Shown here piece after piece: positions 25,390 through 33,100 of a stretch of DNA of 33,100 nt. Under the pieces are notes generated by a model that ran no database searches, was not told the DNA's origin, and worked only from the letters and a program-made list of their open reading frames with translations. The stretch is taken from contig PGZO01000035.1 in assembly GCA_002841375.1 (NCBI GenBank), positions 1 to 33,100 of the forward strand, given 5' to 3'. How positions within the stretch are numbered: the first letter of the stretch is position 1; the number at the start of each line of letters is the position of its first letter. Made by a program: the position numbers and the translations under genes. The stretch is from Firmicutes bacterium HGW-Firmicutes-7 (lineage in GTDB: Bacteria > Bacillota > Clostridia > Lachnospirales > Vallitaleaceae).

Positions 25390-25399
25390 AAGGTACTCC

Positions 25400-26872
25400 T
25401 TACTTTAATAATCTTGAGTATTTTTCAAGAATTTTTTTATCATCCCACTCCTGAATATACTCTTTACGAATAGTTGAATTATTTATAACTGTTCTAATTC
25501 TTTTAAGATTAATACTATAATCAAAGTAACTGATTTGCGTACCAAGATTCCCAAGACAAGTGCTCTCCTTACTACCAATAATGATCTTTTTCCCTGTGCG
25601 GTTTGCTGTTAATTGATTAATAACTTGATTTTGCGATCCGCCTCCAACTACATAAACTGTATCGAATTTTCTTCCAATTACTTTTTCAAGATTGTTAATT
25701 GTTATGGCATAATTACATGCCATGGATTCAAGAATCGTTTTTATAATTAGTTCCCATTTAAACCTTCCCTGATATTGCCCTGTTTCATATAAATAGTTCA
25801 TAATTTCTTCCGCCATATTTGGAGGATTAAAAAATCGCCTATCGTTAACATTCATTAAGTCAAGTCTTTCTATTCCCAATGACAAGTCAATAATATCTTT
25901 CCAGGTACTTATTTTATTTGTAGCAAAGTCATATTCCTCTTTTATTCGTTCTAAAATAAACATCCCCGCACTATTTTTAAGTAACGTGATCTTATTATAG
26001 GCACCAACTTCATTTGTAAATGAATTTGCCATAACCTCTTTATCAACAATGGGTTGAGCAATTTCGGCACCAATCAATGCCCAAGTACCTGAACTAATAA
26101 AAAGAAATTCGTCCTCAACTGCAGGAATTGCGGCGACGGCGGAGGCCGTATCATGTGAAGGTACGCAAATAACTGGAATATCATAATCAATTTTCAACTG
26201 TTCTTTTATGGAAGAAAGTAAATTTCCAACCTTATTTCCATGTTCACCTATTTCACTGAATAAGTCAGAAGAAATATTAAACTGTTTACATACTTCAATG
26301 TCAATTGCTTTATGTATCGCATTAAATAGTTGTGAAGTGCTTAATTCACTAGGTTCATTCATCATTACGCCCGTGAGTAAATAATTTAAAATATCTGGCA
26401 TCATTAGGATCTTATCTGTTGCACTATAAATTTCTGGCATAAGCTCTTTAATAGCAGATATCATATAAACTGAATTAATGCGGTTGCTTAATATTCCTGT
26501 CTTAAAAAATAAGTCTTCCTGGACTTCCTTCGATAATTTTTCCAAATAAATCTCACCAATTTCATTACGATAGCTTAAAGGATTATTTAGCATGTTCCCT
26601 TGCCTATCAAAGAGCGCAAAGTCAACGCCCCAAGTACATATTCCAATGGAGTCAATTTGATCAACCTTTTGTACCACTTTTTTTAAGTTATTAATTAGAA
26701 ACTGATAAATCTTTAATATATCCCAATAATAATAGTCTTTGATTTTAACCATTTCATTCGATTCTTGTGCAATGACCTCCATCTTAATTGTTTCACCATC
26801 GTATCGTCCTAGAACTAAACGATAGGAAGAGTTTCCACAATCAAAGGCTATCAAATTCTTTATACGCTTCAT
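25400..26872 (-). CDS. FGGY-family sugar kinase, rhamnulokinase-like
   Basis: A 490-residue kinase with the layout of RhaB: an N-terminal phosphate motif FDCGNSSYRLVLGRYDG, the sugar-contact segment IGICTWGVDF (77-86), the catalytic Asp241 in PSHDTASAV, the second phosphate motif FISSGTWALIG (258-268) and the adenosine motif YVVGGGSQNQVINQLTA. Rhamnulokinases usually have Asp where this protein has Cys79 in GICTWGVDF, which may reflect a different sugar. It should phosphorylate C1 of a ketose for the aldolase encoded downstream. It lies 10 bases upstream of the ATPase gene, with AAGGAGG before its ATG. Fuculokinase or xylulokinase-like specificity cannot be excluded. Confidence 0.88.
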   Translation of the reverse strand: MKRIKNLIAFDCGNSSYRLVLGRYDGETIKMEVIAQESNEMVKIKDYYYWDILKIYQFLINNLKKVVQKVDQIDSIGICTWGVDFALFDRQGNMLNNPLSYRNEIGEIYLEKLSKEVQEDLFFKTGILSNRINSVYMISAIKELMPEIYSATDKILMMPDILNYLLTGVMMNEPSELSTSQLFNAIHKAIDIEVCKQFNISSDLFSEIGEHGNKVGNLLSSIKEQLKIDYDIPVICVPSHDTASAVAAIPAVEDEFLFISSGTWALIGAEIAQPIVDKEVMANSFTNEVGAYNKITLLKNSAGMFILERIKEEYDFATNKISTWKDIIDLSLGIERLDLMNVNDRRFFNPPNMAEEIMNYLYETGQYQGRFKWELIIKTILESMACNYAITINNLEKVIGRKFDTVYVVGGGSQNQVINQLTANRTGKKIIIGSKESTCLGNLGTQISYFDYSINLKRIRTVINNSTIRKEYIQEWDDKKILEKYSRLLK

Positions 26873-26912
26873 ATAATCCTCCTTAACTGATATATTAAAA
26901 GCTTCTGATGAA

Positions 26913-27821
26913 TTATTGCACCTTAATATTCAACCCGTAATTCTTATAGGTATCAATTAAGTACGTTAATTCATTCTTTTTTAATGACTTCAGCTCTCCC
27001 ATTTCATATTTTCGTCCTAAACCTAAATACTTTGGCAACCCTAGTCTATGATAAGGTAAAAACACAACTTCAAAGATATTTTTAAGTGTTTTCAAATAAT
27101 CCATAAATTGTTTGATTGCCTCCTCATCATGATTACATCCAGGTATATATGGATATCTAACAGATAATTCTCCTGTGAAATTCTCCGTAAGCCATTTTAA
27201 ATTCGATAAAATTAATTTATTGTCTTTTCCTGTCAATGCCTTATGCTTTATAGGATCAATATGCTTTATATCATAAAAAACATAATCGACTAGCGGGGCT
27301 ACTTCCATAATGTGCTCTAACGCAACATGCCCACAAGTTTCAATCAACGAGGTGATTTGATGCTCTTTTAAACGTTCCATGCATTCCTTAATAAATCTGC
27401 TATGTAAAAGAGGTTCTCCACCACTAAATGTAACACCACCTCCTGACTTCTTGAAGTATTGCTCATCCTTCATTATTTGTCCAACAAGCTCCTCAACAAA
27501 ATAGTCTGTTCCCGCAAGCGTTCTTGCATTGCTATAACAACCTTCAACACATTCACCACAGCCTATACACAAATTTGAATTGGTAATATATCCGTATTCT
27601 GTATGAAAGCTAATGGCCTTTTGCTTGCAGATATTAATACATTTTTCGCAATTTATACACAAGTTAGCGTTAAAAATTACTTCTTTATTATACGCCTGGG
27701 ATTCAGGATTTGCACACCAACGGCATCTTAAGCCACACCCTTTTAAAAATACGACGGTTCTAATACCCTTACCATCTTCAGTTGCAAAACGCTCAATATT
27801 AAAAATTCTAGTTTGTTCCAT
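26913..27821 (-). CDS. Glycyl radical enzyme activase (radical SAM)
   Basis: A 302-residue radical SAM protein. The SAM cluster motif C-x3-C-x2-C is at Cys29, Cys33 and Cys36 (CGLRCRWC). Two ferredoxin-like 4Fe-4S motifs are inserted after it: Cys55, 58, 61, 65 and Cys85, 88, 91, 95. SGGGVTFSGGEPL provides the SAM-binding GGE motif. The inserted ferredoxin domain is typical of activases of glycerol/propanediol dehydratase and CutC type, and is absent from pyruvate formate-lyase activase. It abstracts hydrogen from the conserved glycine of its partner to form the radical. Its ATG lies 11 bases after the glycyl radical enzyme stop, so the pair is coupled. The cofactors make it strictly anaerobic. 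Confidence 0.95.
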   Translation of the reverse strand: MEQTRIFNIERFATEDGKGIRTVVFLKGCGLRCRWCANPESQAYNKEVIFNANLCINCEKCINICKQKAISFHTEYGYITNSNLCIGCGECVEGCYSNARTLAGTDYFVEELVGQIMKDEQYFKKSGGGVTFSGGEPLLHSRFIKECMERLKEHQITSLIETCGHVALEHIMEVAPLVDYVFYDIKHIDPIKHKALTGKDNKLILSNLKWLTENFTGELSVRYPYIPGCNHDEEAIKQFMDYLKTLKNIFEVVFLPYHRLGLPKYLGLGRKYEMGELKSLKKNELTYLIDTYKNYGLNIKVQ

Positions 27822-27832
27822 ATATGCTCCAT

Positions 27833-30244
27833 TTAAACTTCTAATTCGACTCTATTTATGACATCGATTTGCACCTCAGGGACTAACGTTGTAAAAAGCG
27901 CACTGTATCCAGAAACACGTACCATTAAGTCCTTATATTCTTTAGGATTTTCCATTGCTGCTTTATAAATCTTGCCATCAACAACGTTAAATTGAATTTG
28001 TTGCCCATTATTTTCAAAAAGAACCCTTATCATATCTACAATTTTTTTCCTATTATCAACCGTTTCAAGTGCTGCCTGTGATAAGCGCATATTAAATATT
28101 GCACCTTTTTGGAACCATACGCTAGGTAACTTTGCTACTGAATTACAGGCTGCTGTTGCACCTTCTTTTTCAGAACCATTCGCAGGGGAAATACCATTAT
28201 TCACTGGATCCCCATCCTTTCTGCCATCAGCTGTAGCGCCGATTGCTTTACCAAAAGCGATATTTCCTGTAACTGGGCTTTGGCTGTAAGAATAACAGCA
28301 CGGAATTGGTCCCTTGCCGTATTTAGAACTTTTATATTTATACCGATAACTTGATCCAATGTAGCTTTCCACTTCAACAATCCATTTATCTGCTAAGTCA
28401 TCATCATTTCCAAATTTTGGTGCCTTATTTAATAACAATGATCTGATTTCTTCACCTGTGGGCGTCGTACTACCATCTTCAAAGTTTGTTGATAAAGCGT
28501 GAAGCAAGGTCTCAAGGGATAATATTTTTTTATTAAACACAACATAATCTATTGCCGCCAATGCATCCCCAGAACTTATTGATCCAGCGGTAGGCCCACC
28601 ATCAACAGAATACTTCGATCCTCCTTCAACTAAATCCAATCCCCTACCAATACAATCTTCTATTAAGGACGCCCTGAAAGCATTAATATCGTTTAGCACA
28701 TGAATTTCATCATTAATGTGCTCTGTAACCACTTGCAAATCCATGAAATACTCCAACATTAATTTGTATTCTTCAAAGATCTCTTCCGTGGATTGGCACT
28801 TTACGATCTCTTTATTCGTTTTTTTAAATAATACGCCTGTTTTAGGATCGATGCCATTGTTCAAGGTTATTTCAAGAACCTTTTCAACATTTAGCCATGG
28901 TCCTTTCGCAGCAAAATCCCATTTTCCTGGAATAGAAGCTTCAATGCATCCATCTGGTGCCCAATTCACTAGGTCTTCTTCTGCTATTCCTAAATTTCTA
29001 AGCGTTCTAATAAACGCCTTATCATTATAAAAAGCCGGCTGCCCACCTTGATGTTTCATCATCGCTTCCAAGCTTCTCAACATAAACGCATCACTCGTTC
29101 CTTCAAAACATTTTACCGAAATTGAAGGTGTAAATAATTGAACATCCTCGCAAGCTTCAATGCACAAGTAAGAAACTTCATTGGTTGCATCTTCACCTGC
29201 TTGATTTTGCCCTGCTACTGCGAGATTTATAAACATCTGGTATCCTAAGAAAAAAACAGAATCTTGCCATGATCTAAGCTTATTTAACTCGTTACATTTA
29301 ATAAAAAATGCTTCTATAATTTCTAATCCTTCTTCTCTTGTTATGGTACCTTCATTAATATCTCTTTCATATAAAGGATAAACATATTGATCAAATCTTC
29401 CTAATGAGATTGCATGACCATTTGACTCTAAATGGACAGTCAATAGGATTATGTATATTGATTGCACTGCCTCATGAAAATTTCTTGCTGGATTAAGTGG
29501 TACATTTCTACATATTCCAGCTAACTTAAAGAGTTCGATTTTTCTTTCAACATTTCCTTCTAATTCGGCTTGTCGTTCACATTCATCTGCAATTCGATTA
29601 GCGAAGCGTATCACACCTTTATTACCTTTTAAGGCTGCTTCTAAAAACCATTTTTTCTTAATATTACCTGGTTCTTTAAGATCCAACTCTGAAATTCTTT
29701 TTTCTATTCTGGCGATTACATCTTTTAAGCCTTTGTTAACGATGAGCTCATAATCAACAATGATATTACCTAATCCTGCAGCTGAAACCCACGTATCATC
29801 TATAACACTTGCATTCCAAGCTTCATCGATTTCTTTTGGTAAGTTTTTTCTAAAATTTTCATATAAGGATTTTCCCTTCCAATAATCAATGCAGTTCATA
29901 ATCTTCTCTTTTGTTTCTTCATTATAAAAAAATTTATCTCCAGGACGTTCATCAAATCGATAAGGGTTCCCGTTGAATTCTTCCACCAACCATTCGTAAG
30001 AATACTCTGGATAAATGGGTGAAGACTTCGGCCACTTCGCTTGATTACCAACAATTAGTTCATTTTCAGAAACTACTATACTCATTTTATCTAAAACCTC
30101 ATAAAAAGCATTTGCACGTCTAATAGCTATGGGTAGGCCCTCAGACTCTTTCATTGATTGTGTGAAAATCACGCATCGTTCAGAACAAATCATAGGATCT
30201 GTATCAAATAATTTCTTTCTAAGTTGTTTTATTCTATTATTCAT
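27833..30244 (-). CDS. Glycyl radical enzyme, glycerol/propanediol dehydratase-like with altered pocket
   Basis: An 803-residue glycyl radical enzyme. The C-terminal radical loop is RVSGYSALF with Gly779, and the active-site loop is DGCIEASIPGK with Cys433 and Glu435, the same numbers as in Clostridium butyricum glycerol dehydratase (787 aa). The shared block SNGHAISLGRFDQYVYP is at 274-290. Three positions that contact glycerol in that enzyme differ, as I recall its structure: His164 aligns with Asn160, Ser282 with Ala278, and Asp447 with Lys447. The usual Pro after GCxE is Ala436. It therefore keeps the radical chemistry but probably acts on another substrate. There is no N-terminal encapsulation extension. 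It is first in an operon with an activase, sugar importer, kinase and aldolase, and has TAGGAG before the ATG. Confidence 0.9.
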   Translation of the reverse strand: MNNRIKQLRKKLFDTDPMICSERCVIFTQSMKESEGLPIAIRRANAFYEVLDKMSIVVSENELIVGNQAKWPKSSPIYPEYSYEWLVEEFNGNPYRFDERPGDKFFYNEETKEKIMNCIDYWKGKSLYENFRKNLPKEIDEAWNASVIDDTWVSAAGLGNIIVDYELIVNKGLKDVIARIEKRISELDLKEPGNIKKKWFLEAALKGNKGVIRFANRIADECERQAELEGNVERKIELFKLAGICRNVPLNPARNFHEAVQSIYIILLTVHLESNGHAISLGRFDQYVYPLYERDINEGTITREEGLEIIEAFFIKCNELNKLRSWQDSVFFLGYQMFINLAVAGQNQAGEDATNEVSYLCIEACEDVQLFTPSISVKCFEGTSDAFMLRSLEAMMKHQGGQPAFYNDKAFIRTLRNLGIAEEDLVNWAPDGCIEASIPGKWDFAAKGPWLNVEKVLEITLNNGIDPKTGVLFKKTNKEIVKCQSTEEIFEEYKLMLEYFMDLQVVTEHINDEIHVLNDINAFRASLIEDCIGRGLDLVEGGSKYSVDGGPTAGSISSGDALAAIDYVVFNKKILSLETLLHALSTNFEDGSTTPTGEEIRSLLLNKAPKFGNDDDLADKWIVEVESYIGSSYRYKYKSSKYGKGPIPCCYSYSQSPVTGNIAFGKAIGATADGRKDGDPVNNGISPANGSEKEGATAACNSVAKLPSVWFQKGAIFNMRLSQAALETVDNRKKIVDMIRVLFENNGQQIQFNVVDGKIYKAAMENPKEYKDLMVRVSGYSALFTTLVPEVQIDVINRVELEV

Positions 30245-30278
30245 TATTATCTCCTAACCTTTCATATGCGCACAAAAA

Positions 30279-30325
30279 GTAACTTGTTACATAAATATTG
30301 TATATCCTTTTAAAGCATATGTCAA
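30279..30325 (-). promoter_or_regulatory. Promoter and operator of the glycyl radical operon
   Basis: On the minus strand TTGACA (complement of 30320-30325), a 17-base spacer and TACAAT (complement of 30297-30302). Directly downstream is ATGTAACAAGTTAC (complement of 30279-30292), a near-palindrome of GTAAC halves around AA. It occupies the transcription start region, which fits repression. The same element is found after the -10 of the chemoreceptor promoter. Confidence 0.75.
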
Positions 30326-30444
30326 TAAACATTTGTAAATATGCACTGTTTTTTTTATAATTGCTTTATTTTTATGTGAATAAATCTATAATTCACCCTA
30401 TTCCTTCATGTTTTTTAAAAATACACTTTATTTTTTTTGCCTTC

Positions 30445-30481
30445 TTGATTTTAAAATAAATTTAATGTATACTTGTTACAT
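30445..30481 (+). promoter_or_regulatory. Chemoreceptor promoter with ACTTGTTACAT element
   Basis: TTGATT at 30445-30450, 17 bases, then TATACT at 30468-30473; TGTATACTTGTTACAT (30466-30481) overlaps the -10 and start point. The transcript would have a leader of about 130 bases that can fold through AGGAGGT (30489-) with ACCACCT near 30525, a weak hairpin I cannot assign to a riboswitch class. Otherwise the 30245-30610 gap holds only the divergent promoter. Confidence 0.72.
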
Positions 30482-30610
30482 TGAAAACAGGAGGTCATTT
30501 TAGGCGTTATCTAATAGCGATTACCACCTTTTACATTTTCCGAATAATCCATGTCATAGACTTTATGTAACTATTGTAGAAGAAATAATAATTTGTGGAG
30601 GTTTATCATT

Positions 30611-32722
30611 ATGAAATTTAAAGTAAGCAAGCATGTTTTCAAAAAACAAAACAAACAACACACATCTATAAATGAAAGCAAAATTAAAGAAAAAATTCCT
30701 TTAAAAATCAAATTGACTTTATCGTATTTTTTTATAGCTGTATTACCAATTTTAATTATAGTAATTACGTTGACGACGCAAGCTAGTACTTCATTGCTCG
30801 AGAAAGTTAATAGCTCGAATCTAGCCTATGTATCAAAAGTAACAAAAATTTTAGACGGAAAAATCACAAGCATAGAAAATATTACTAGGATAATCATTGC
30901 AGATATGGATTTAAATTCTACCATTAGCAAGAATGAGTCGGATTATATCGATGCCTTTGAAATGATGCAAGATCGAGAAACCAATTTTAATAACAAAATT
31001 CAATCCTTAAAATTTTCAAATCCCTTAATTAAAAACATTTTTATAGCAAAAGAGGATGAGGTACTTGGAGATATAAGCTTTGATAGAACTAAATTTCTCA
31101 AGGAATTTTCAAAGAGCAATATTTTCGAACAAGCGCAACAATCAAAATTATCAATGTGGTACACTGATCTTTATGATACGGATGATCTTTATATTATGCG
31201 CAGCATAAACAGTGTCAGTACCGGCAAATTCATCGGAGTTCTTGTCGTACAGGTTAGCAAAAAATTACTCATAGATGATCTAAGCAGCGATTTTGGAAGT
31301 TTAGCAAACTTAGCAATTTTAGATAACACGGGTCAAGTCATTATTACACCCAAAGATCAGGAACCTCTTGATAAAATTCCTTATCTAAACCAACTACTCA
31401 CTCAAATAAGTGTTCAAAACAATAATAAAGAAGCACCGCTAGGCACTTTTACAACCCAAGATGGCTTAGATGTTGAAACCTCGGTTCTTTATGGAAACAT
31501 GACCAATGGCTGGACTTATTTATTAGAAATTCCTGTTAACGAATTTTTGGGAGATATACAAAAAATCAAAACACTCGCCTTTGCACTTACAGCTATTGTC
31601 ATTGTTTTAGCCGTTTTATTAGGTGTTTGGATGTCCCTCTCCATTTCAAGACCGATTGATTATATACGTCAGAAAATTAAGCTCGTCGAACAAGGCGATC
31701 TAACCGTTCAATCGAAATACTCAGGCAAGCATGAAATTGGACAGCTCTCCCAAAGTTTTAACCAAATGACCTTGAACATGAAAAACCTTCTTCAAGAAGT
31801 AGGCACCGTAGTCGAAAGCGTCTCTATCAACTCTAATGAACTCAATAAAATTGCAAAAGATTCTGCCTTAGCGTCAAAAGAAGTGATGCAAGCGGTTGAA
31901 TCGGTTACGAATGGAGCAACCGAACAGGCTAAAGATGCTGAAAAGGCAACCATTATAATAACAGAATTGGTAACGCAATTTAGTGCAACTGAAGAACACT
32001 TTTCTTTTGTAGCAAAGGCGACAGACCAAACGAGATCAGCAAGCGAAAACGCAAAATCCACGTTAGAGACTTTGAACTTTACCACAAGTGAAACCATTCA
32101 ACTTTCTCAAAACATTCAAAAAGACATTAAAAATCTCGTCAATAGATTTAATGAAATATCTAGCATCATCGGCATTATTGATGGCATCAGCGAACAGACA
32201 AATCTCCTTGCTTTAAATGCAGCAATCGAAGCAGCTAGAGCCGGCGAATCAGGAAAAGGCTTTGCTGTTGTCGCTGATGAGGTTCGAAAACTTGCCGTCC
32301 AATCAAGTGAAGCCGTAAAGAATATTTCCAGCATCATTTATAGTATTAAGAAAGATACGACCAATACCGAGAAGATGATTGATAATGGTGCAGTTATTTA
32401 TGTCAAGCAAGAAAAAGCTGTGTTAAACACTGAAATTATTTTCAAAGAGATTATTAGCAATATGAATGCCATAACCACAGAGGTCCATTCAGTTTATAAA
32501 TTGCTAGAAGGTTTAGACCAAGTACAAATTAATGCCACAGATTCTATTACAAGCATTGCGGCCATTGCACAAGAGTCGGCAGCCGCCATTCAGGAAGTAT
32601 TAGCAAGTGGACAAGAACAGATGGCATCTGCCGAACAATTGGTTCTTATGTCGTTAGAACTAGGAAATATCATTGGTGTAATGGGAGAACAAATGGGCCA
32701 ATTTAGTATCGAGAAGAAGTGA
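30611..32722 (+). CDS. Methyl-accepting chemotaxis protein (Cache-type sensor)
   Basis: A 703-residue transmembrane chemoreceptor. A first membrane helix at about 36-56 is followed by an extracellular sensor of roughly 260 residues with the look of a double Cache domain, a second helix at about 320-342, a HAMP domain ([17 protein letters not shown] onward) and a long cytoplasmic signalling coiled coil. The CheA/CheW contact tip reads [18 protein letters not shown] near 529-546. It ends without a CheR-docking pentapeptide. I chose the ATG at 30611, 9 bases after GGAGG; an upstream TTG includes that site. It is divergent from the glycyl radical operon and its promoter carries the same operator-like element, so it probably senses the substrate of that pathway. 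Confidence 0.92.
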   Translation: MKFKVSKHVFKKQNKQHTSINESKIKEKIPLKIKLTLSYFFIAVLPILIIVITLTTQASTSLLEKVNSSNLAYVSKVTKILDGKITSIENITRIIIADMDLNSTISKNESDYIDAFEMMQDRETNFNNKIQSLKFSNPLIKNIFIAKEDEVLGDISFDRTKFLKEFSKSNIFEQAQQSKLSMWYTDLYDTDDLYIMRSINSVSTGKFIGVLVVQVSKKLLIDDLSSDFGSLANLAILDNTGQVIITPKDQEPLDKIPYLNQLLTQISVQNNNKEAPLGTFTTQDGLDVETSVLYGNMTNGWTYLLEIPVNEFLGDIQKIKTLAFALTAIVIVLAVLLGVWMSLSISRPIDYIRQKIKLVEQGDLTVQSKYSGKHEIGQLSQSFNQMTLNMKNLLQEVGTVVESVSINSNELNKIAKDSALASKEVMQAVESVTNGATEQAKDAEKATIIITELVTQFSATEEHFSFVAKATDQTRSASENAKSTLETLNFTTSETIQLSQNIQKDIKNLVNRFNEISSIIGIIDGISEQTNLLALNAAIEAARAGESGKGFAVVADEVRKLAVQSSEAVKNISSIIYSIKKDTTNTEKMIDNGAVIYVKQEKAVLNTEIIFKEIISNMNAITTEVHSVYKLLEGLDQVQINATDSITSIAAIAQESAAAIQEVLASGQEQMASAEQLVLMSLELGNIIGVMGEQMGQFSIEKK

Positions 32723-32753
32723 AAGGTTGTGGCTTAAAAACAAGGTATAAAAA

Positions 32754-32767
32754 CTAACTTGTTACAT
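32754..32767. promoter_or_regulatory. Additional operator-like element after the chemoreceptor gene
   Basis: CTAACTTGTTACAT repeats the element of the neighbouring promoters, 31 bases after the chemoreceptor stop codon. No convincing promoter overlaps it; it may be an auxiliary site for the promoter at 32917. Confidence 0.5.
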
Positions 32768-32916
32768 GCTAAGATTTCATTGTTTTTTTATTATTAATAT
32801 AGTTCTTAAAGTGCTTGTTATTTATTTGTAACTGTGTTTTTATGTTTAATAATACTATTAATTGTCTGTAATTACTCTTTTATAAAAAATTTTTTCAGTT
32901 GAATTTTTCAGGTTTA

Positions 32917-32953
32917 TTGATTTATTATAAGATTTGTTGTATACTTGTTACAT
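32917..32953 (+). promoter_or_regulatory. Promoter with ACTTGTTACAT element reading into repeat copy C
   Basis: TTGATT at 32917-32922, a 17-base spacer and TATACT at 32940-32945 duplicate the design of the chemoreceptor promoter. The 16 bases 32938-32953 (TGTATACTTGTTACAT) are identical to 30466-30481. Transcription would enter the structured repeat within about ten bases and continue out of the window. The remainder of 32723-32916 is AT-rich and holds nothing else I can identify. Confidence 0.7.
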
Positions 32954-33100
32954 AAAAAGAGCGCTTGTCAGCGCGTTATGAAAGATTATAATTTTTCAAC
33001 ACTCTTTTTATGGCTTCGTAGGAAAGTAGAACTTTCCTACGAAAATAAACTTGATATGTGACGTCGAAACTTTCATGTTTCATTTTCATTCTAGTTGGTG
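32952..33100 (+). repeat. Structured intergenic repeat, copy C (cut by window edge)
   Basis: It aligns with copy B over 149 bases, with three scattered substitutions, a GCC-to-A change in the right arm of the central hairpin and a loop of AGA in place of TCT. The G-to-A at CACTCTTTTT breaks one pair of the first stem. Bases 33040-33100 are identical to bases 1-61 of the window. It begins immediately after a promoter and operator element. Confidence 0.9.

Noticed and set aside
21122-30244. A bacterial microcompartment locus (GRM type).
   Set aside because: No shell protein, aldehyde dehydrogenase or phosphotransacylase gene is present and the glycyl radical enzyme has no encapsulation peptide.
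30481-30600. A riboswitch in the chemoreceptor leader, such as a c-di-GMP aptamer.
   Set aside because: Only a weak hairpin is visible; the conserved GNRA-tetraloop and receptor segments of c-di-GMP-I and the motifs of other common classes are absent.
1-33100. A composite transposon with the repeats as ends.
   Set aside because: Copies are spaced 16 kb apart, carry no transposase, and the genes between them are ordinary operons; same-orientation repeats alone are not evidence of mobility.

Overview
This is a low-GC, densely coding segment from an anaerobic Bacillota, most likely of the class Clostridia. The evidence is the AT-rich codon use, strong AGGAGG-type ribosome binding sites, ABC sugar importers of the simple-sugar families, a PocR/HD-GYP protein and an oxygen-sensitive glycyl radical enzyme with its activase. 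I cannot name a species. No tRNA, rRNA, CRISPR array, transposase, integrase or plasmid replication gene is visible.

Layout. (1) 1-6008: a fructoside module on the minus strand (lipoprotein binding protein, two permeases, intracellular GH32 beta-fructosidase, no ATPase) with a divergent LacI regulator and palindromic operators. (2) 6089-12893: a deoC-rbsK-rbsD-rbsA-rbsC-rbsB operon for ribose, and probably deoxyribose, with its own LacI regulator and two TGTAACCG-type operators. (3) 12921-16075: a PocR-PAS-HD-GYP protein whose promoter overlaps a long inverted repeat, a divergent tiny XRE-type protein, and a hemolysin III family membrane protein. (4) 16076-16562: a structured intergenic repeat. 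(5) 16563-20785: a stalk-domain lipoprotein, an 84-residue orphan, and a tandem pair of aspartoacylase-like proteins, one of which has lost its zinc site. (6) 21122-30244: a seven-gene minus-strand operon with a glycyl radical enzyme, its activase, a rhamnulokinase-like kinase, a second sugar ABC importer and a class II aldolase. (7) 30611-32722: a divergent chemoreceptor.

How the genes work together. Regions 1, 2 and 6 are three separate import-and-catabolise units. Region 6 is the least ordinary. It has the kinase and aldolase of a fucose/rhamnose-type route, but no isomerase, no lactaldehyde reductase and no microcompartment genes. Its glycyl radical enzyme keeps Cys433, Glu435 and Gly779 but differs from glycerol dehydratase at three substrate-contact positions. 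The operon promoter, the chemoreceptor promoter and a third promoter at the right edge carry related ACTTGTTACAT elements just after the -10, suggesting a regulon that couples chemotaxis to this catabolism.

A second structural theme is an approximately 180-bp repeat present in the same orientation at the left edge (1-90), the middle (16261-16440) and the right edge (32952-33100). It is built of three inverted repeats. The first 61 bases of the window equal its last 61 bases. In two copies the 3-nt loop of the central perfect hairpin is reverse-complemented, as though the hairpin had flipped.
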